Shown here piece by piece: positions 46,401 to 55,533 of a DNA stretch of 64,000 nucleotides. The notes below the pieces were generated by a model. That model did no database searches and was not told the DNA's origin. It saw nothing but the letters and a program-made list of their open reading frames with translations. The position numbers were made by a program, and so were the translations under genes. Position 1 is the stretch's first letter. Every line of letters begins with the position of its first letter. Origin of the DNA: Phymatolithon calcareum (lineage: Eukaryota; Rhodophyta; Florideophyceae; Hapalidiales). The stretch covers positions 1,674,001 through 1,738,000 of the forward strand of contig OZ345357.1 in assembly GCA_977006965.1 (NCBI GenBank), read 5' to 3'.

Positions 46401-48206
46401 GTTTTGTTGACGATGCGGAGCTGGATTGTCATCATTGGAACTCGTGAAACGGAGGGATAGTGGTGCTTGTGGGGGAGCTGGTGATACAGCTGTAGATACA
46501 AGTGGTTTCTGCACACATAGGCCGGGAGGGACTGGACGTTGGCGGAGGTGCGATGGTATTGGCTTGCGAGTTCGTCCAAATAGAGTTGATATGTTGCACG
46601 TGGGCAGGGCTCGATTGGTATTCAGTCTGAGGGAGTAAAGTCCGTCGGTCATTGGTGCAATGCCTATGATCTGGCTGGGATGTGGGGGTTTTGTGGGTCT
46701 GATGATGTACGCGGCTCTTTTCTGAAATAGTACGTCGTGGTTGGCGCAAAGCTGGCTTATGGAGAGCAAGTTTTTGGGGAATGATGGGGCCAGCGCCAGC
46801 TGGGGCACGGTGAGGCTCGTGTGTTGATTTTGTAGAGTGTGGGGTCCAATGTACTGTATAGGTGAGAGGGTACCGTTGGCGGTGATGGTGTAATCATGCG
46901 GGATGATATTCTTGTGGGAGATTCCTGGGGCAGATAGATGAGAGGGGTAGCACCCTGAATCGAGGTACCATGTCTCGTGGAGGGATCGAGGATAATGAGA
47001 ACTGTCGTTTACATCGTTTTCGTTTGCATTAGAATCTACATTCGCACTTGTTCGAATGACTTGGGGATGTGTAGTTGCAATTGCATGCCCAGAAGCCGCA
47101 TGATCGTCCGATGATAACGTGGGAGGCAGAAACGGCATTCCTTCAGCGACGTTGGCGTATAATCCGGAGGCTAGTATCTGTTGGGCTGTAGGGCCGTAAG
47201 TTGAGAATGCATTAAAGTCATGAGGAGTGTATTGCTGGCCGGCAGTTTGAAATTGATCATAAAAGTTAGACATTGGGCTAGCATGAGTGGCACCGGCGAC
47301 CATTGCGTTCGGGAGTGGTCCTGATCTGCGCAGTTGCCGGCACTCTGATGCATCGTGGCGCCATGTAGCATGGAAGTGACACCAAGGCGCCTGAGGTGGG
47401 TAATTCGGTGGACGGGGAACGTTCTTCGATAGCATCTGGCGCGGTTGATAGGGCTGTTGCCGAGGAGGAAACGGATCTCGACGAGGATGGGGGCGCTGCC
47501 ACTGATTGTAGTCCATAAATGCCGACCTGCGAGCCGCAATTGGGTAGGAATTTTGAAACTGTTGTTGTGGAGGAGCTTGGAAGACAGGCGGAATGGGGGG
47601 CGCGCGTGGGCTTGACAGACGGCGGAAATTCTTGAGGCGCAGAAGTGTCCTTGAAAAGTCGCGCACGGTGCCTGGGGGATTGGTTATCATTTGTTCACCG
47701 ACAGTTGTGTACAGGGGGTTCCCACGTAGCCCCTCTATCATGAACATGACCGTGGTGACTTCGTCATCGATGTTTGGATATGCAGCGGCGACCATTCGCG
47801 TGCGCATCTCTGTATGCTTATTCACATAGTCTTCAATAGTCACGTCGTCGACGAGAGTGATGGAACGCGCAGATTCGGCTAGAAGTGCGTGATCGACAGG
47901 ACTGGATCCATCGAATGTGTTTTTGACGTGCAGACAAATCGCATACGGGGTTTTGGAGTATATGTCATGGCCGAGCTCGGGAAGTAGATTCGTTGGGATG
48001 CTTCCCATGATGATACATTGCGCAATGGCTCTTTTGGATGAAAAGTCTTGCGTGGCGGTTGTATCGGTGGCGTCCGGATATGCAGGGTCAGAAATAATGT
48101 GTTCTTGAACGCCGTTGGCCGTTGCCGCTATGTGGACGGCGTCAAACCATAGGTTATAGTTGTGTTTGGAGAGTTTGGGGATGGGGATGAGTTGGTTGGT
48201 TTGCAT
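43440..48206 (-). CDS. Copia gag-pol polyprotein (1588 aa)
   Basis: Single open frame. Residues 1-270: gag (NYNLWFDAVHIAATA start). About 276-289: CHFHATWRHDASEC, a Cys/His cluster in the nucleocapsid position. 413-418: protease with WYLDSG. 630-675: HHCC integrase zinc module (WHLIMAH ... CSACFVGKH). 698-800: integrase core with D699, D762 and E798. 1095-1340: reverse transcriptase with IDIESAFLH and IDDF at 1270-1273 in place of the usual YVDD. 1430-1560: RNase H (SYSDSDFGS with D1435, TAEAEY with E1477, CIDNQG with D1513). All catalytic residues seen are present, so it could be active. Copia elements usually have 1300-1500 residues; the extra length is in proline/serine-rich linkers (about 540-620 and 930-1080). 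Confidence 0.95.
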   Translation of the reverse strand: MQTNQLIPIPKLSKHNYNLWFDAVHIAATANGVQEHIISDPAYPDATDTTATQDFSSKRAIAQCIIMGSIPTNLLPELGHDIYSKTPYAICLHVKNTFDGSSPVDHALLAESARSITLVDDVTIEDYVNKHTEMRTRMVAAAYPNIDDEVTTVMFMIEGLRGNPLYTTVGEQMITNPPGTVRDFSRTLLRLKNFRRLSSPRAPPIPPVFQAPPQQQFQNSYPIAARRSAFMDYNQWQRPHPRRDPFPPRQQPYQPRQMLSKNVPRPPNYPPQAPWCHFHATWRHDASECRQLRRSGPLPNAMVAGATHASPMSNFYDQFQTAGQQYTPHDFNAFSTYGPTAQQILASGLYANVAEGMPFLPPTLSSDDHAASGHAIATTHPQVIRTSANVDSNANENDVNDSSHYPRSLHETWYLDSGCYPSHLSAPGISHKNIIPHDYTITANGTLSPIQYIGPHTLQNQHTSLTVPQLALAPSFPKNLLSISQLCANHDVLFQKRAAYIIRPTKPPHPSQIIGIAPMTDGLYSLRLNTNRALPTCNISTLFGRTRKPIPSHLRQRPVPPGLCVQKPLVSTAVSPAPPQAPLSLRFTSSNDDNPAPHRQQNSSSLSPNVSSHTHTHEQVPPLPADSEAMRWHLIMAHVQPSTLRSMASRNLVIGMPPSLPPLSAPLTCSACFVGKHSKAAHPPRPHPILQPGTYISSDTCGPVTPLSLNGFQHFLTFIDRASKFCIVKLIKSRAELATLIPATLNEIMTHHNRPIQVLLTDNAKEYSSKALTLYYGQAGIRYCKTVPHTPQENSAAERLNRTLFERARASLHAARLPNPFWGAAILDAADKYNKTLHMTTMKVPHTAWFGTKPDVSKLLPFGTKGYVAHVTSNKKRKLEARSHPCRYLQMTDDNHYLVYNITLERIVKCRTANFSQYHHDRDPTRVLPITAHSLLVTAPAQAKGHTTSLLPRTQAVGSELSIPACISTQDKPSSRLPNSTLHVSHTTLEQPSECAPDNVHRSKNTFTRHPLRLQPPVARSTPRGVHIKSTTRYASMRPHSSSTRARCALQPAPSRITASTPAPTTLARARLYPDAAQWRSAYREELDKLKKYDTFEPLPLTSIPRGTRILPLTTDFRYKRDAQNNLDKRKVRIALRGDLSQPFVHYDPAALATYALDKATARIIFSIAAAQNLSLRHIDIESAFLHERLDPAYPIYVKIPTNFDGSDQYSYSYARLKSNLYGSKQAGHTYYKGMKTFLASHGYNTLATDSCVLTKHYPNGHYVLIGVTIDDFLVAATNPALVDDIKRVLSEKYTISDMGPPSQYIGWKVTRSPEGIHISQPAAIETLLEEFNMENCSPSLTPYCDGLLFEERQPDEPALDSEKYPYSRGVGLLRYIADCTRPDIFHVTNSLARYLKDPTMRHWTQFKRVLRYLKGTITFGIMYTCHAAPLMSYSDSDFGSCPDTRRSTSGSLHLLNSAPISWNSKRQDTVALSTAEAEYIAGCHTAQHTKWLQQLLSEILPAHTRPTTLCIDNQGALKMALANGPTKRSKYVDIKYHYLREAVAQKAIELKYTPSTDMLADPFTKTLKPQKFLASRSRMNLCPVPSQ

Positions 48207-48353
48207 CGTGCTGGGGGCTTGGTCGTTTGGGCAGGGTCTGCTCAGGGGCTAGAGTGCGATGTGTGTGTGCTGTTTGGATGTTTTGGTTGTGCGAGGGATG
48301 CGTTGGGGGAAAGGTGGAAGCTAATGAAGAGTTCGTGCGCAGGTAGCGTAAAT

Positions 48354-48366
48354 GGGTCCCATAACC
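48354..48366 (-). promoter_or_regulatory. Primer binding site, half-tRNA iMet type
   Basis: GGTTATGGGACCC on the element strand directly after the 5' LTR. It is nearly complementary to the anticodon-stem region of initiator tRNA-Met, the internal site used by Drosophila copia, not to the tRNA 3' end. Confidence 0.65.
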
Positions 48367-48476
48367 TGTGATCACTAGGTCTCTTACCTCTTTACTGTTA
48401 CTGCAAGCTACGATTATGTATCTGCTGGCACCGTCGTTCCAGCGGTTGCATTTAGGGTATGATGTGAATCATAACA
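48367..48476 (-). repeat. 5' LTR of the Copia element (110 bp)
   Basis: Begins TGTTATGATTCACATC on the element strand and ends GTGATCACA. Identical in layout to the outer parts of the 3' LTR, lacking its 49-bp internal segment. One of the shorter LTRs for the superfamily. Confidence 0.88.
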
Positions 48477-48489
48477 GTATAGACTGGAG

Positions 48490-49459
48490 GGTGCGGGAAA
48501 GTTGTAAAATTGGAACGTATTCGAAAATGGGCAGAAACGGAAAGCTACCCGCTTAATAAGTTCACGAGTTTTCAGCGCCACCATGATGCTTTTCCATTTC
48601 CGCGAAATCATACCTTGGTCCATCAAAATTGACACGTGATGAAGCTAGGTATGATTGTGCCGAATTAATCTGCCCAATGAAATACTGTTTCATGTCCACA
48701 TACATCGCGCTGACGCGACACACGATGTCCGAGCCGTAAGGCGCATGGCGACAAAAAAAGCGACAGGCGACAAATTGTTGCCAAAAAAAGCGACACTTAC
48801 AATAAAAGCCAATCTTGCTCCGGCTCTCCCGTGCAATCTAAGGACTCAGAGGAAACTAAAAACACATGGGATGGTACAATGTGCTATAGTCTACCCCGTG
48901 GAGGAAACACTTACATCTGGAAGCTGATAACGAAGGTGCAGGGGGCGACGCAAAAACACAAAAAATCAACAAAAACGGCGATGTCGCCACTTTAGTTTCG
49001 TGTTTTTTTGAGTCATGGAGCTCGGAATGTGATAAGAACTTATGCCGTTTCCTAGCTTGTACTCTCCTCTAGCTATTCATGTCAAAATATTTGTCGATCT
49101 CTCCCTGGATGCCTCACAATTCGCGGAACAAGACTTGTCGCTTTGTTACATTTCGATTTGTCGTGTGTCGCCTTTTTTGTCGCTGTTTTGTCGCCATGCG
49201 CCTGACGGGCTACGTCGCGTCAGCGCGTTGTATATGGCATTTCATTGGGCAGATTAGCTCGTCACAATCATAACTATCTGTATGATGTGTCAATTTCGAT
49301 GGACCAATAGACTGTTTACTTCCATGATTTTGCGCGAATAGAAAAGCGCGCTGAACGACATCATTGTTGTACTAAAAACTCGTGAGCTTGATAAGCGGGT
49401 AGCTTGCCGATTGTGCCAATGTTCCAATTGTTTCCATTTTTTCAAATTTCCCGCACACC
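48490..49459. mobile_element. Large foldback element (about 970 bp)
   Basis: The left arm (48490 to about 48785) and right arm (about 49165 to 49459) are inverted copies with substitutions and small indels; shared blocks include GCTACCCGCTTA, CTCACGAGTTTT, TTGGTCCATC, TAATCTGCCCAATG, GCGCTGACGCGAC and GGCGCATGGCGACAAAA. The inner part from 48650 to 49272 begins and ends with TA-flanked TGATTGTG and may be a nested element. The loop (48786-49164) is noncoding and carries several GCGACA/TGTCGC runs. The Copia element inserted 13 bases to its left. Confidence 0.8.
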
Positions 49460-49731
49460 CCTGGGCCACAGCAACAGGGGACAAGTTGTGTGAACAGCGT
49501 TGCGCCCCAATGACCGCGGAGTTTGAGATCAGAAACAATTGCCAATGATTTTTCTTCGATTTTACAAGCGTGTTACAAATCACTCGTTTTCGTGACTAAG
49601 TGTTGCTGTTTTCGCTATTTTGCCAGGTGGTAAACAAAGGTTACCAATAGGTCACCAAAGTGGACTCACTTTTAAATTTTAGGGTTTCTGGCAAGCATAT
49701 AGTGCGATTGGCGAGCGATCCAGAGTTCTGT

Positions 49732-52271
49732 TTATTCCCATGCGGCTTTCAGTTGTTTAGCTTCCAGAGCGCGCTCGCTGTAGTAGGCCGAAAAACAAAG
49801 TAGTAGTACTGATACGATAACAGCAGAAAAGCGAAAGTTGCTTGGCAAAGTATCAAAGCTTCCTGCAGGTGCAAACTTGCAATACATAAGATCGGTGCCA
49901 AACACAGCAACATGCGAGCTGCTTTCCTGCCTTGGAACTGGGGCAACGACCATGCCTGAAGCGCCTGTTATGTAGTTATTTCGTGAAATGTACTGTCCTG
50001 CGGCGTTTGAAGCCAAAAATGATATATAGGGATAGTATGGCGATAGACCTTCCGCAGTCTCTGGATCTGAATCAGTGAGCGGCCGACGGGCATCAAGTGC
50101 GAGTCGAGAAAGAGACACGATTTGACCAGACGACAAAGAGAACAAAATTGAGCGTTCAGTTACACCGCCTTCGGTTTCGCTAACGTCCAGTGCATTCACG
50201 CGATGTGATAGCAGAAACGAGGTGTGAAGAAGCTCTGGCATCGACGCTACTTGTCGCATGCCTTTCCCAGTGCCTGTGATGCATTGCACCTCACCAAGAG
50301 CTGCAGGACAATCGCCATTTCCTGCTTGCGAGACCGGCGGAGGTCGCAAGTCGAGGATACGCAATGCCGGAGTTAAAAGTTCCAGGATTCGGGCTTTTGC
50401 CCTTGTTTGCATAAACTTGGACTTAGCGCTTGCCTCATACATGTCGATAACATGCAATTCCTGTTGTAATAAATACGTATTCCAATACGAATATACAGCC
50501 CAGTTATCGCTTCGCACAGCAGAATACGGTTTTGACGCGTTGACGTGGTCCACCGCCTTGATGACTGAGCCACTCGTCCCATCAACGACAATCGCTGTTA
50601 GCTTGTTCGCACTATTATGCTCCGGTTCCGCGAGAACAAGAAAAGTGCCCTGGTCCATGAATTTGTAAAGGAGTTTGCGGTTCCCAGTGACACGAACCGA
50701 AGCCTTTCGCATGCTTCGAGATGACGGGTGCGATTCTCGTTCAAAAGCCACAGATGCAACTTTCATTAATGCCGGTAGCTGGAATCGCCAGGCAATTCGA
50801 CCAGCCTGCAAACCTTCGATATGGGTCTTGCTCCTAGAGACCGAGAAATACAGTGGATTGTGCTTCTGCCATTGCATATTGCCGACGAAATCGTCATCGC
50901 ATGTGCTGACTACTGTATCCAAGCCCTTGTCGTTGATGAGGTGCACGCACGTTTCGTAAGGGGAGCAACAGTCTTTATGGACGTAGGCGTGCGCTGCATG
51001 AAAGTCATGGAGGTAAGTGCCCAGCAAGCCGCCTCCAGACGTCCCATCAATAACTGCAACAGAAGAGTGGCCGGAAGGAAGTTGCCGTCCATGGGTACAA
51101 ACGACGACGATGTTATTTGCATGACCGGATATAAGTTTGCAGTTGTCTTTTCGCAAATTTGCGTCATTGAGTTCAATTTCATGTTCCCAAAGAAGAGCAC
51201 CTTCATTTTTCAGATCGAAGCCGAACAAAGTGCCAAACTCGGACATGGTGACCAAAATGTCTGGGACATTGCTTTTCTTGGAGGAGACGCTGCAAAATGT
51301 AGCAGAGATCGCATGTGCCATGCCTTCGTGACGAGACGAAAGGTCTTCTCTTTCGCCCTTACGCCGAAGTGACAACTTTCCGTTCGCGCGGGATATGAGT
51401 TCCAAAACTTTAGTTTCCCGTTCAGACGAACGTGGCTTCTGCAATGTGTGCATTCCGAGATCGGTCCACGTCAAATCACCGGAAGGTGTTTGTTGTCCAG
51501 ATCCAGAGGCCGCCTCGTGCCAGGCGATATGGGGCACATCGCCCGACATTGCGGTGACATCTGTCGGGCTGGGTGCTTCAGACTCCGACAATGAGGCATC
51601 TGACGCAAATGAAGCCATGCGTTGTGTTACATCTTTCCCATCTGAGCGCTGGTGAAGCCTGAGATTGTCAGACTGCGAGCAAATGCGTATTGCGACTAAT
51701 CCAGTAAAAGGCGATGATTTGTCAACATGGAAGAATCCGATATGGCATCCAGGTACATTCCACAACACTGTGCCGTTTTGCAAATCAATCGCACGCACTG
51801 TTTTCGTTCGGATTTGCTGGTTCGACTTGAAAGTGAGAAGTACCAGAGCGATCGGTGGCTCAAAGTGTTCGAACACTGAAATAGATTCGATCTCCTCTGT
51901 AATGTCAGCTGGTGGAGCTCTCCACACTGTACATCAATCCTCCCGAGAAGAGATGGATACAACGCGAGAAATTGTGTCAGATAACAAAGCACATGGGACG
52001 AAAACGAACACATTGAGGAGCAGTGCATGAAGGTCGCAATACGACAGTGTGATAGGAAAAGCAGAGAATGTAATAACGCACCAATTTGTAGGGATTCACC
52101 TGTTAAGCGAGAAACAACAGCCTTTTCGGAAGCAACGACAAAGTCAGGCGAATTGGTCAAGTTTGCGATGCGAATAACGCGACCGATTCCTTCCTTGTGC
52201 CAATACTCGGCGGATGCAAGTGGCACTGAGAGCAACGTCCATAGGATGAGTAATTGGATTCCGCGTGGCAT
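49732..52271 (-). CDS. EMC1, ER membrane protein complex subunit 1 (two exons)
   Basis: Exon 1 is 52271-52082, exon 2 is 51926-49732, with a 155-bp intron starting GTGCGT and ending ACAG; the joined product is 794 residues. It begins with a signal peptide (LLILWTLLSVPLASA, cut before EYWHK) and reads across the junction as LTGESLQIVWRAPP, the conserved TGE-x-WR of the N-terminal propeller. The C-terminal third matches the EMC1 (DUF1620) family: SILFSLSSGQIVSLSR, GTDLMYCKFAPAGSFDTL, then a transmembrane helix (AVIVSVLLLCFSAYY) and a short cytosolic tail ending KAAWE. EMC1 is the large lumenal subunit of the EMC, which inserts tail-anchored and multipass membrane proteins into the ER. Animal and yeast forms are about 760-990 residues, so this is complete. 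A foldback element lies 270 bases past its end. Confidence 0.88.
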
Positions 52272-53062
52272 CTGAATGCGCTGTTCTCCAGATGTATTGT
52301 GACAGCGGCCGGCTGCGCATGCGCATCAACATTTCGCGGGGTAGATGAGATGCTATTCTCCATACAGAATACAAAACTTGGATCCTACAGATGTGTGTAT
52401 TTCTCAAATAGCTATGATAACTTGGCTGATACAACTGTACTGTACAAAACAGCGTTTGTTGCCTCTTTCCCAAACGCCAGGGGGCCAAAACAATTACCAT
52501 ACACTGTACAACAGGACAGCCCATGTATGTTGTGAACATATGTTCATTCGCAGCATTAATAGAGTTTTGCACTTGTCACGGATGAACGTTTTCAAGCTCT
52601 ATCCCGGAGGATTTTTCTTCCCTAAGGAAGACAACCTAACGTGAGGGCAAAAAACGTAGTGACCGAACTTCGAGCGTGATCCTCCAACCGAATTTTGCAT
52701 TACAAAGCAATATGGAGCGTTAATGTGCTTATATTCTTTGCGGTAAAGTAACATGAGCGCAAGGAAAATGTGGGCACCGTTCCGAAGAACACAGCGTAAT
52801 TCATGATTATATACCTGAGCTACATTCAAAGTGAAAAAACCTTGGAGGACCCGCATTGCCATATCGCACTTTTTCGGGATAAGATGAGCGGTTCTACGCA
52901 GTACAGTTTCAGAAAAGAGTCCAGCGAACAAAACGTGCCGCTGCATGCTCCAAACGCGAAACGATTTAATTGACTGTCGAAAACAGCCCTACCCGTGCTA
53001 ACCTGCAACTGATATAGTGTACATTGCTAAAATTCGTCAACAAAGCGGTACACAAGTAAAGC
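52272..53062. other. EMC1 upstream region, no gene recognised
   Basis: Contains short frames on both strands but no recognisable motif. It should hold the EMC1 promoter; the 53-kb gene points toward EMC1 on the same strand and ends here. Confidence 0.4.
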
Positions 53063-53581
53063 TTACGCTTCCTTCTCAGTAACTTCTTCGGAAGCAGCGG
53101 GCACTGCGTCAACTATGACCTCCTTGCTGGCCTCCTCAGGTTCCGCCGCATATACGACCCACTCCACAATCTTCGCAAACATTTCCCCCATAGCTGCAAC
53201 AATCTCCTTCCCAGGACCTGTGTACTCACTGGTCTTCTTCCGCGAAGTATAAGCTGTCGCTTCTACAATGGTCCACGCGCCACGAACGAGCCCAAAGACG
53301 GCTGCCTCCAAGCCCTTCGCCTCGGCCTCGCGTGCTTTGAAGATGTTTGCAAGCCAGAAGACAACAGAGCGGGCCACCGGTTCGAAAGCACTGACGAGAG
53401 CGCAGAAGCACGCCAGAAGGGCGCAAAAAACTTCGCCCAACGCACTCTTCAGGCGCTTGGCCTCTGGCGAGGCAGCAGCTGAACGCATGGCGGGGCCGGC
53501 GCGTGCAGCCACGCACGCGGCGCGAGCCGGGATTCGCTCCCGCAGAGTCGAGACGACTTCTTCTTGAGACAGGGTGCGCAT
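53063..53581 (-). CDS. Small alanine-rich protein, unknown
   Basis: 172 residues, intronless. A charged N-terminus (MRTLSQEEVVSTLRERI) precedes an Ala-rich stretch, then a hydrophobic region (VFCALLACFCALVSAF, VARSVVFWLANIF) that could be one or two membrane-associated helices, a central part (GLVRGAWTIVEATAY) and an acidic tail (EEVTEKEA). No family recognised. The frame is clean and GC-rich compared with its surroundings, and it starts and ends well, which supports a real gene. Confidence 0.55.
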   Translation of the reverse strand: MRTLSQEEVVSTLRERIPARAACVAARAGPAMRSAAASPEAKRLKSALGEVFCALLACFCALVSAFEPVARSVVFWLANIFKAREAEAKGLEAAVFGLVRGAWTIVEATAYTSRKKTSEYTGPGKEIVAAMGEMFAKIVEWVVYAAEPEEASKEVIVDAVPAASEEVTEKEA

Positions 53582-53764
53582 TTTGAACGTTATAGTGTGT
53601 CGAGCGCGTGAGGGGAATCGTTACACCACGGAAACAGTAGGTCGGACGAACTCTTCAGTACTGAACAGTGGCAAACGTGAATATACTTTCATTTGTCATA
53701 CAGTAATTCGTGCATCATCAAGCATGCTTGCCACGCCATAACGAGCACATGTCCCGCTGTCCCC

Positions 53765-54235
53765 TAGAAACCAGTCCACGTGGCAAAGTTGAGCTGAATA
53801 TGTTGCATCTTGAGACTCCATAACGAAGGGGCAAAGTCAAGTCGCGCTGGACAATATTGCGATATGGGTGCGGCTCCGTCACACGAGCCGCCGATGCGCG
53901 TGGTAGGCGTGAGCACGCGCATTGCGCAGACACGGGGAAGTGCGAATGCGGCAGGAAGGGACACAGGAGTGCGTGTTTGTGTACGTTCGGGGAAAGGGGC
54001 ACAGCGATGCGCAGTTGCACAAAGACGGAAAATGCGCGATGCGTGCAGAGATACATGCAATTGCGCGTGCGAGGCGGCGATGGAGGACGTGCAGGGATGG
54101 TGGCGAAAAAGACGTGCGAGGGAAGAGTGTATTGCTGCGTGCGTGCCGGCATGTGACCAGCCCGCTCGAGTACGGCGAAGCGAATTTGAAGTTCTCGTTA
54201 TGTGATCTCAATTGACATGCACGGAAAGAAAAATA
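53765..54235. repeat. Dispersed GC-rich repeat, member 1
   Basis: Matches 61275-61735 in the same orientation (shared blocks such as GATATGGGTGCGGCTC, GAGCCGCCGATGCGCGTGG, GCGACGTGCGAGGGAAGAG-like). Both copies keep long frames on the minus strand with similar sequences (TQQYTLPSHV, PPSPPRTRN), but the composition is low-complexity and I see no known family. Each copy lies upstream of sequence related to the 62-kb gene. Confidence 0.75.
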
Positions 54236-54789
54236 GGGGGCAGACGGTCTTGGTGTGTGAGCGGACTGTAGGGAATCGGTGAGTACGATAGATGTGCACT
54301 GTGGTTCATCCCACGGACGTCGGTTGCCAACCGAGACGACTAATAAACAAACTGGCGAGCACATTGCTCGCTTAATGCTCGGTCCGGGCCGTAGCTCAGC
54401 TGACGCTTTCTGCAGCTGTTGACACATTGTGGGACGGAGTTGATGGAAGCTCCATCATCGCTACATCTGCTGCTGCCGCAGCCGCCCTCGCTAAAGATGC
54501 TGCCGTCGCTAGTCGTGGCGATAGCAACGAATAAAGTCAATAAATGCATCGATTGTGCACCAGCTGCACTACCAGCCCACCAACCGAATGAGCAACTCGT
54601 CCTCGTCTATCACTGCGACCGGGAGAGCGGCTAGCAAAAGACCAGCCAGCCGTAAGCTTAAGTCGTCGATTGGAAAGACTACCGTGTATATATAGCTATT
54701 GCCTACCATAGAAGCAGCTCTCTTCCAGGTACTATGACTTCTAGTTTCCCTGAAACTTCTCTCTGGAGAGCACGAATGGGCTCTCAAAG

Positions 54790-54895
54790 ATGAGAAGCGA
54801 CGTCGCAAGGTCCCTGTGGCTGATCATTTGGAAAAAATTGTTGTAGCACACCCAGAAGCAATGTTCTGGATCGATGATACAAGTGCGGACGCGGG
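54790..54895 (+). pseudogene. Fragment of the 62-kb gene
   Basis: Encodes RRRKVPVADHLEKIVVAHPE followed by AMFWIDDTSAD, nearly identical to residues about 475-505 of the gene starting at 62160. Sequence on either side does not match. A partial duplication that includes the repeat at 53765 is likely. Confidence 0.75.
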
Positions 54896-55124
54896 ATGTC
54901 CTGTTAACCCTGTGCAAGGCGCCCACGGTATACGCAGATATCCTAAAACTTCGAAACCCACTTACTGGTATTGAAAATGCCAAGGGAGATGTTGCTGACA
55001 AAAAGAAGGGGGGTTGCTTTCAAAGTCTGAGAAAATCTCATCCCTCCAGAGCGGAACGGATTTGATGCTCTCAGTCTGTCGTAGGGAGCTTTCTGCGAAA
55101 CCCGAATACATTTGGTACTGCTAA

Positions 55125-55533
55125 ATGGTTCGGGCGAGCGTCAAACTCAGTGGGGCCGATCGTCCCCGTCTATTCAGGGCAGCAGGTTGGACTGCTCTCG
55201 TTACGCGAGAAGTGCAGCACTTTCTCGAAATGGACACAAGAGCACTGTACAATAGAGGGAATTATCCCGAAATGCAGTTACTATCTCACTCAAGTCCACC
55301 CGGGAGAAAAGGTTTGAAGATGTTAATGAGAAAGTCAGGTGGCACCTTTCACCTCGGAAGACTGTAGCCTTTTCGGACGAAAAGAAACTCAACCCAGGTG
55401 ATCAACACGGCTGGGCCGGCTATTGTAAATATATCAGCAAAGATGATCGGATCTGGTCAAAGATGCATTCCGGGTGTCGCGTTCACTTCCAATCATCTGT
55501 TCTTTGTCTTCCTTGTGACCAAATCCTGAAAAT
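55125..55533 (+). pseudogene. Tc1/mariner transposase fragment
   Basis: The first frame (55125-55367) starts with a weak helix-turn-helix region (DRPRLFRAAGWTALV). A shift near 55315 leads to EKRFEDVNEKVRWHLSPRK, then VAFSDEKKLNPGDQHGWAGY and RIWSKMHSGCRV, which match the Tc1-family core: FSDEKKF with the second catalytic Asp, GPDGWxxY, and SKRxxGG. The first Asp region and the C-terminus are missing. It ends directly before the next gene. Confidence 0.65.

Larger units (their letters stand above)
43272..48476 (-). mobile_element. Full-length Copia (Ty1) LTR retrotransposon
   Basis: 5.2 kb bounded by short TG...CA LTRs and a perfect 5-bp target duplication, GTATA (43267-43271 and 48477-48481). 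One uninterrupted polyprotein fills the interior. The primer site next to the 5' LTR matches the internal half of initiator tRNA-Met, and a purine tract lies next to the 3' LTR. All parts needed for an autonomous element appear present; the one flaw is that the LTRs differ by a 49-bp internal deletion. Confidence 0.93.

Noticed and set aside
43522-47539. Antisense and shifted frames within the Copia element
   Set aside because: Shadows of the intact polyprotein.
50258-51372. Plus-strand frames of 90-180 codons opposite EMC1
   Set aside because: Antisense shadows of a well-conserved coding exon.
53718-54427. Several overlapping 100-180 codon frames on both strands in the GC-rich repeat
   Set aside because: All strands and frames are open because of composition; no motif or start supports any one of them. 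Kept only as a repeat, with the minus-strand similarity noted.
54380-54450. GGGCCGTAGCTCAGCTG resembling the start of a tRNA
   Set aside because: No T-arm or pairing acceptor strand follows within 90 bases.
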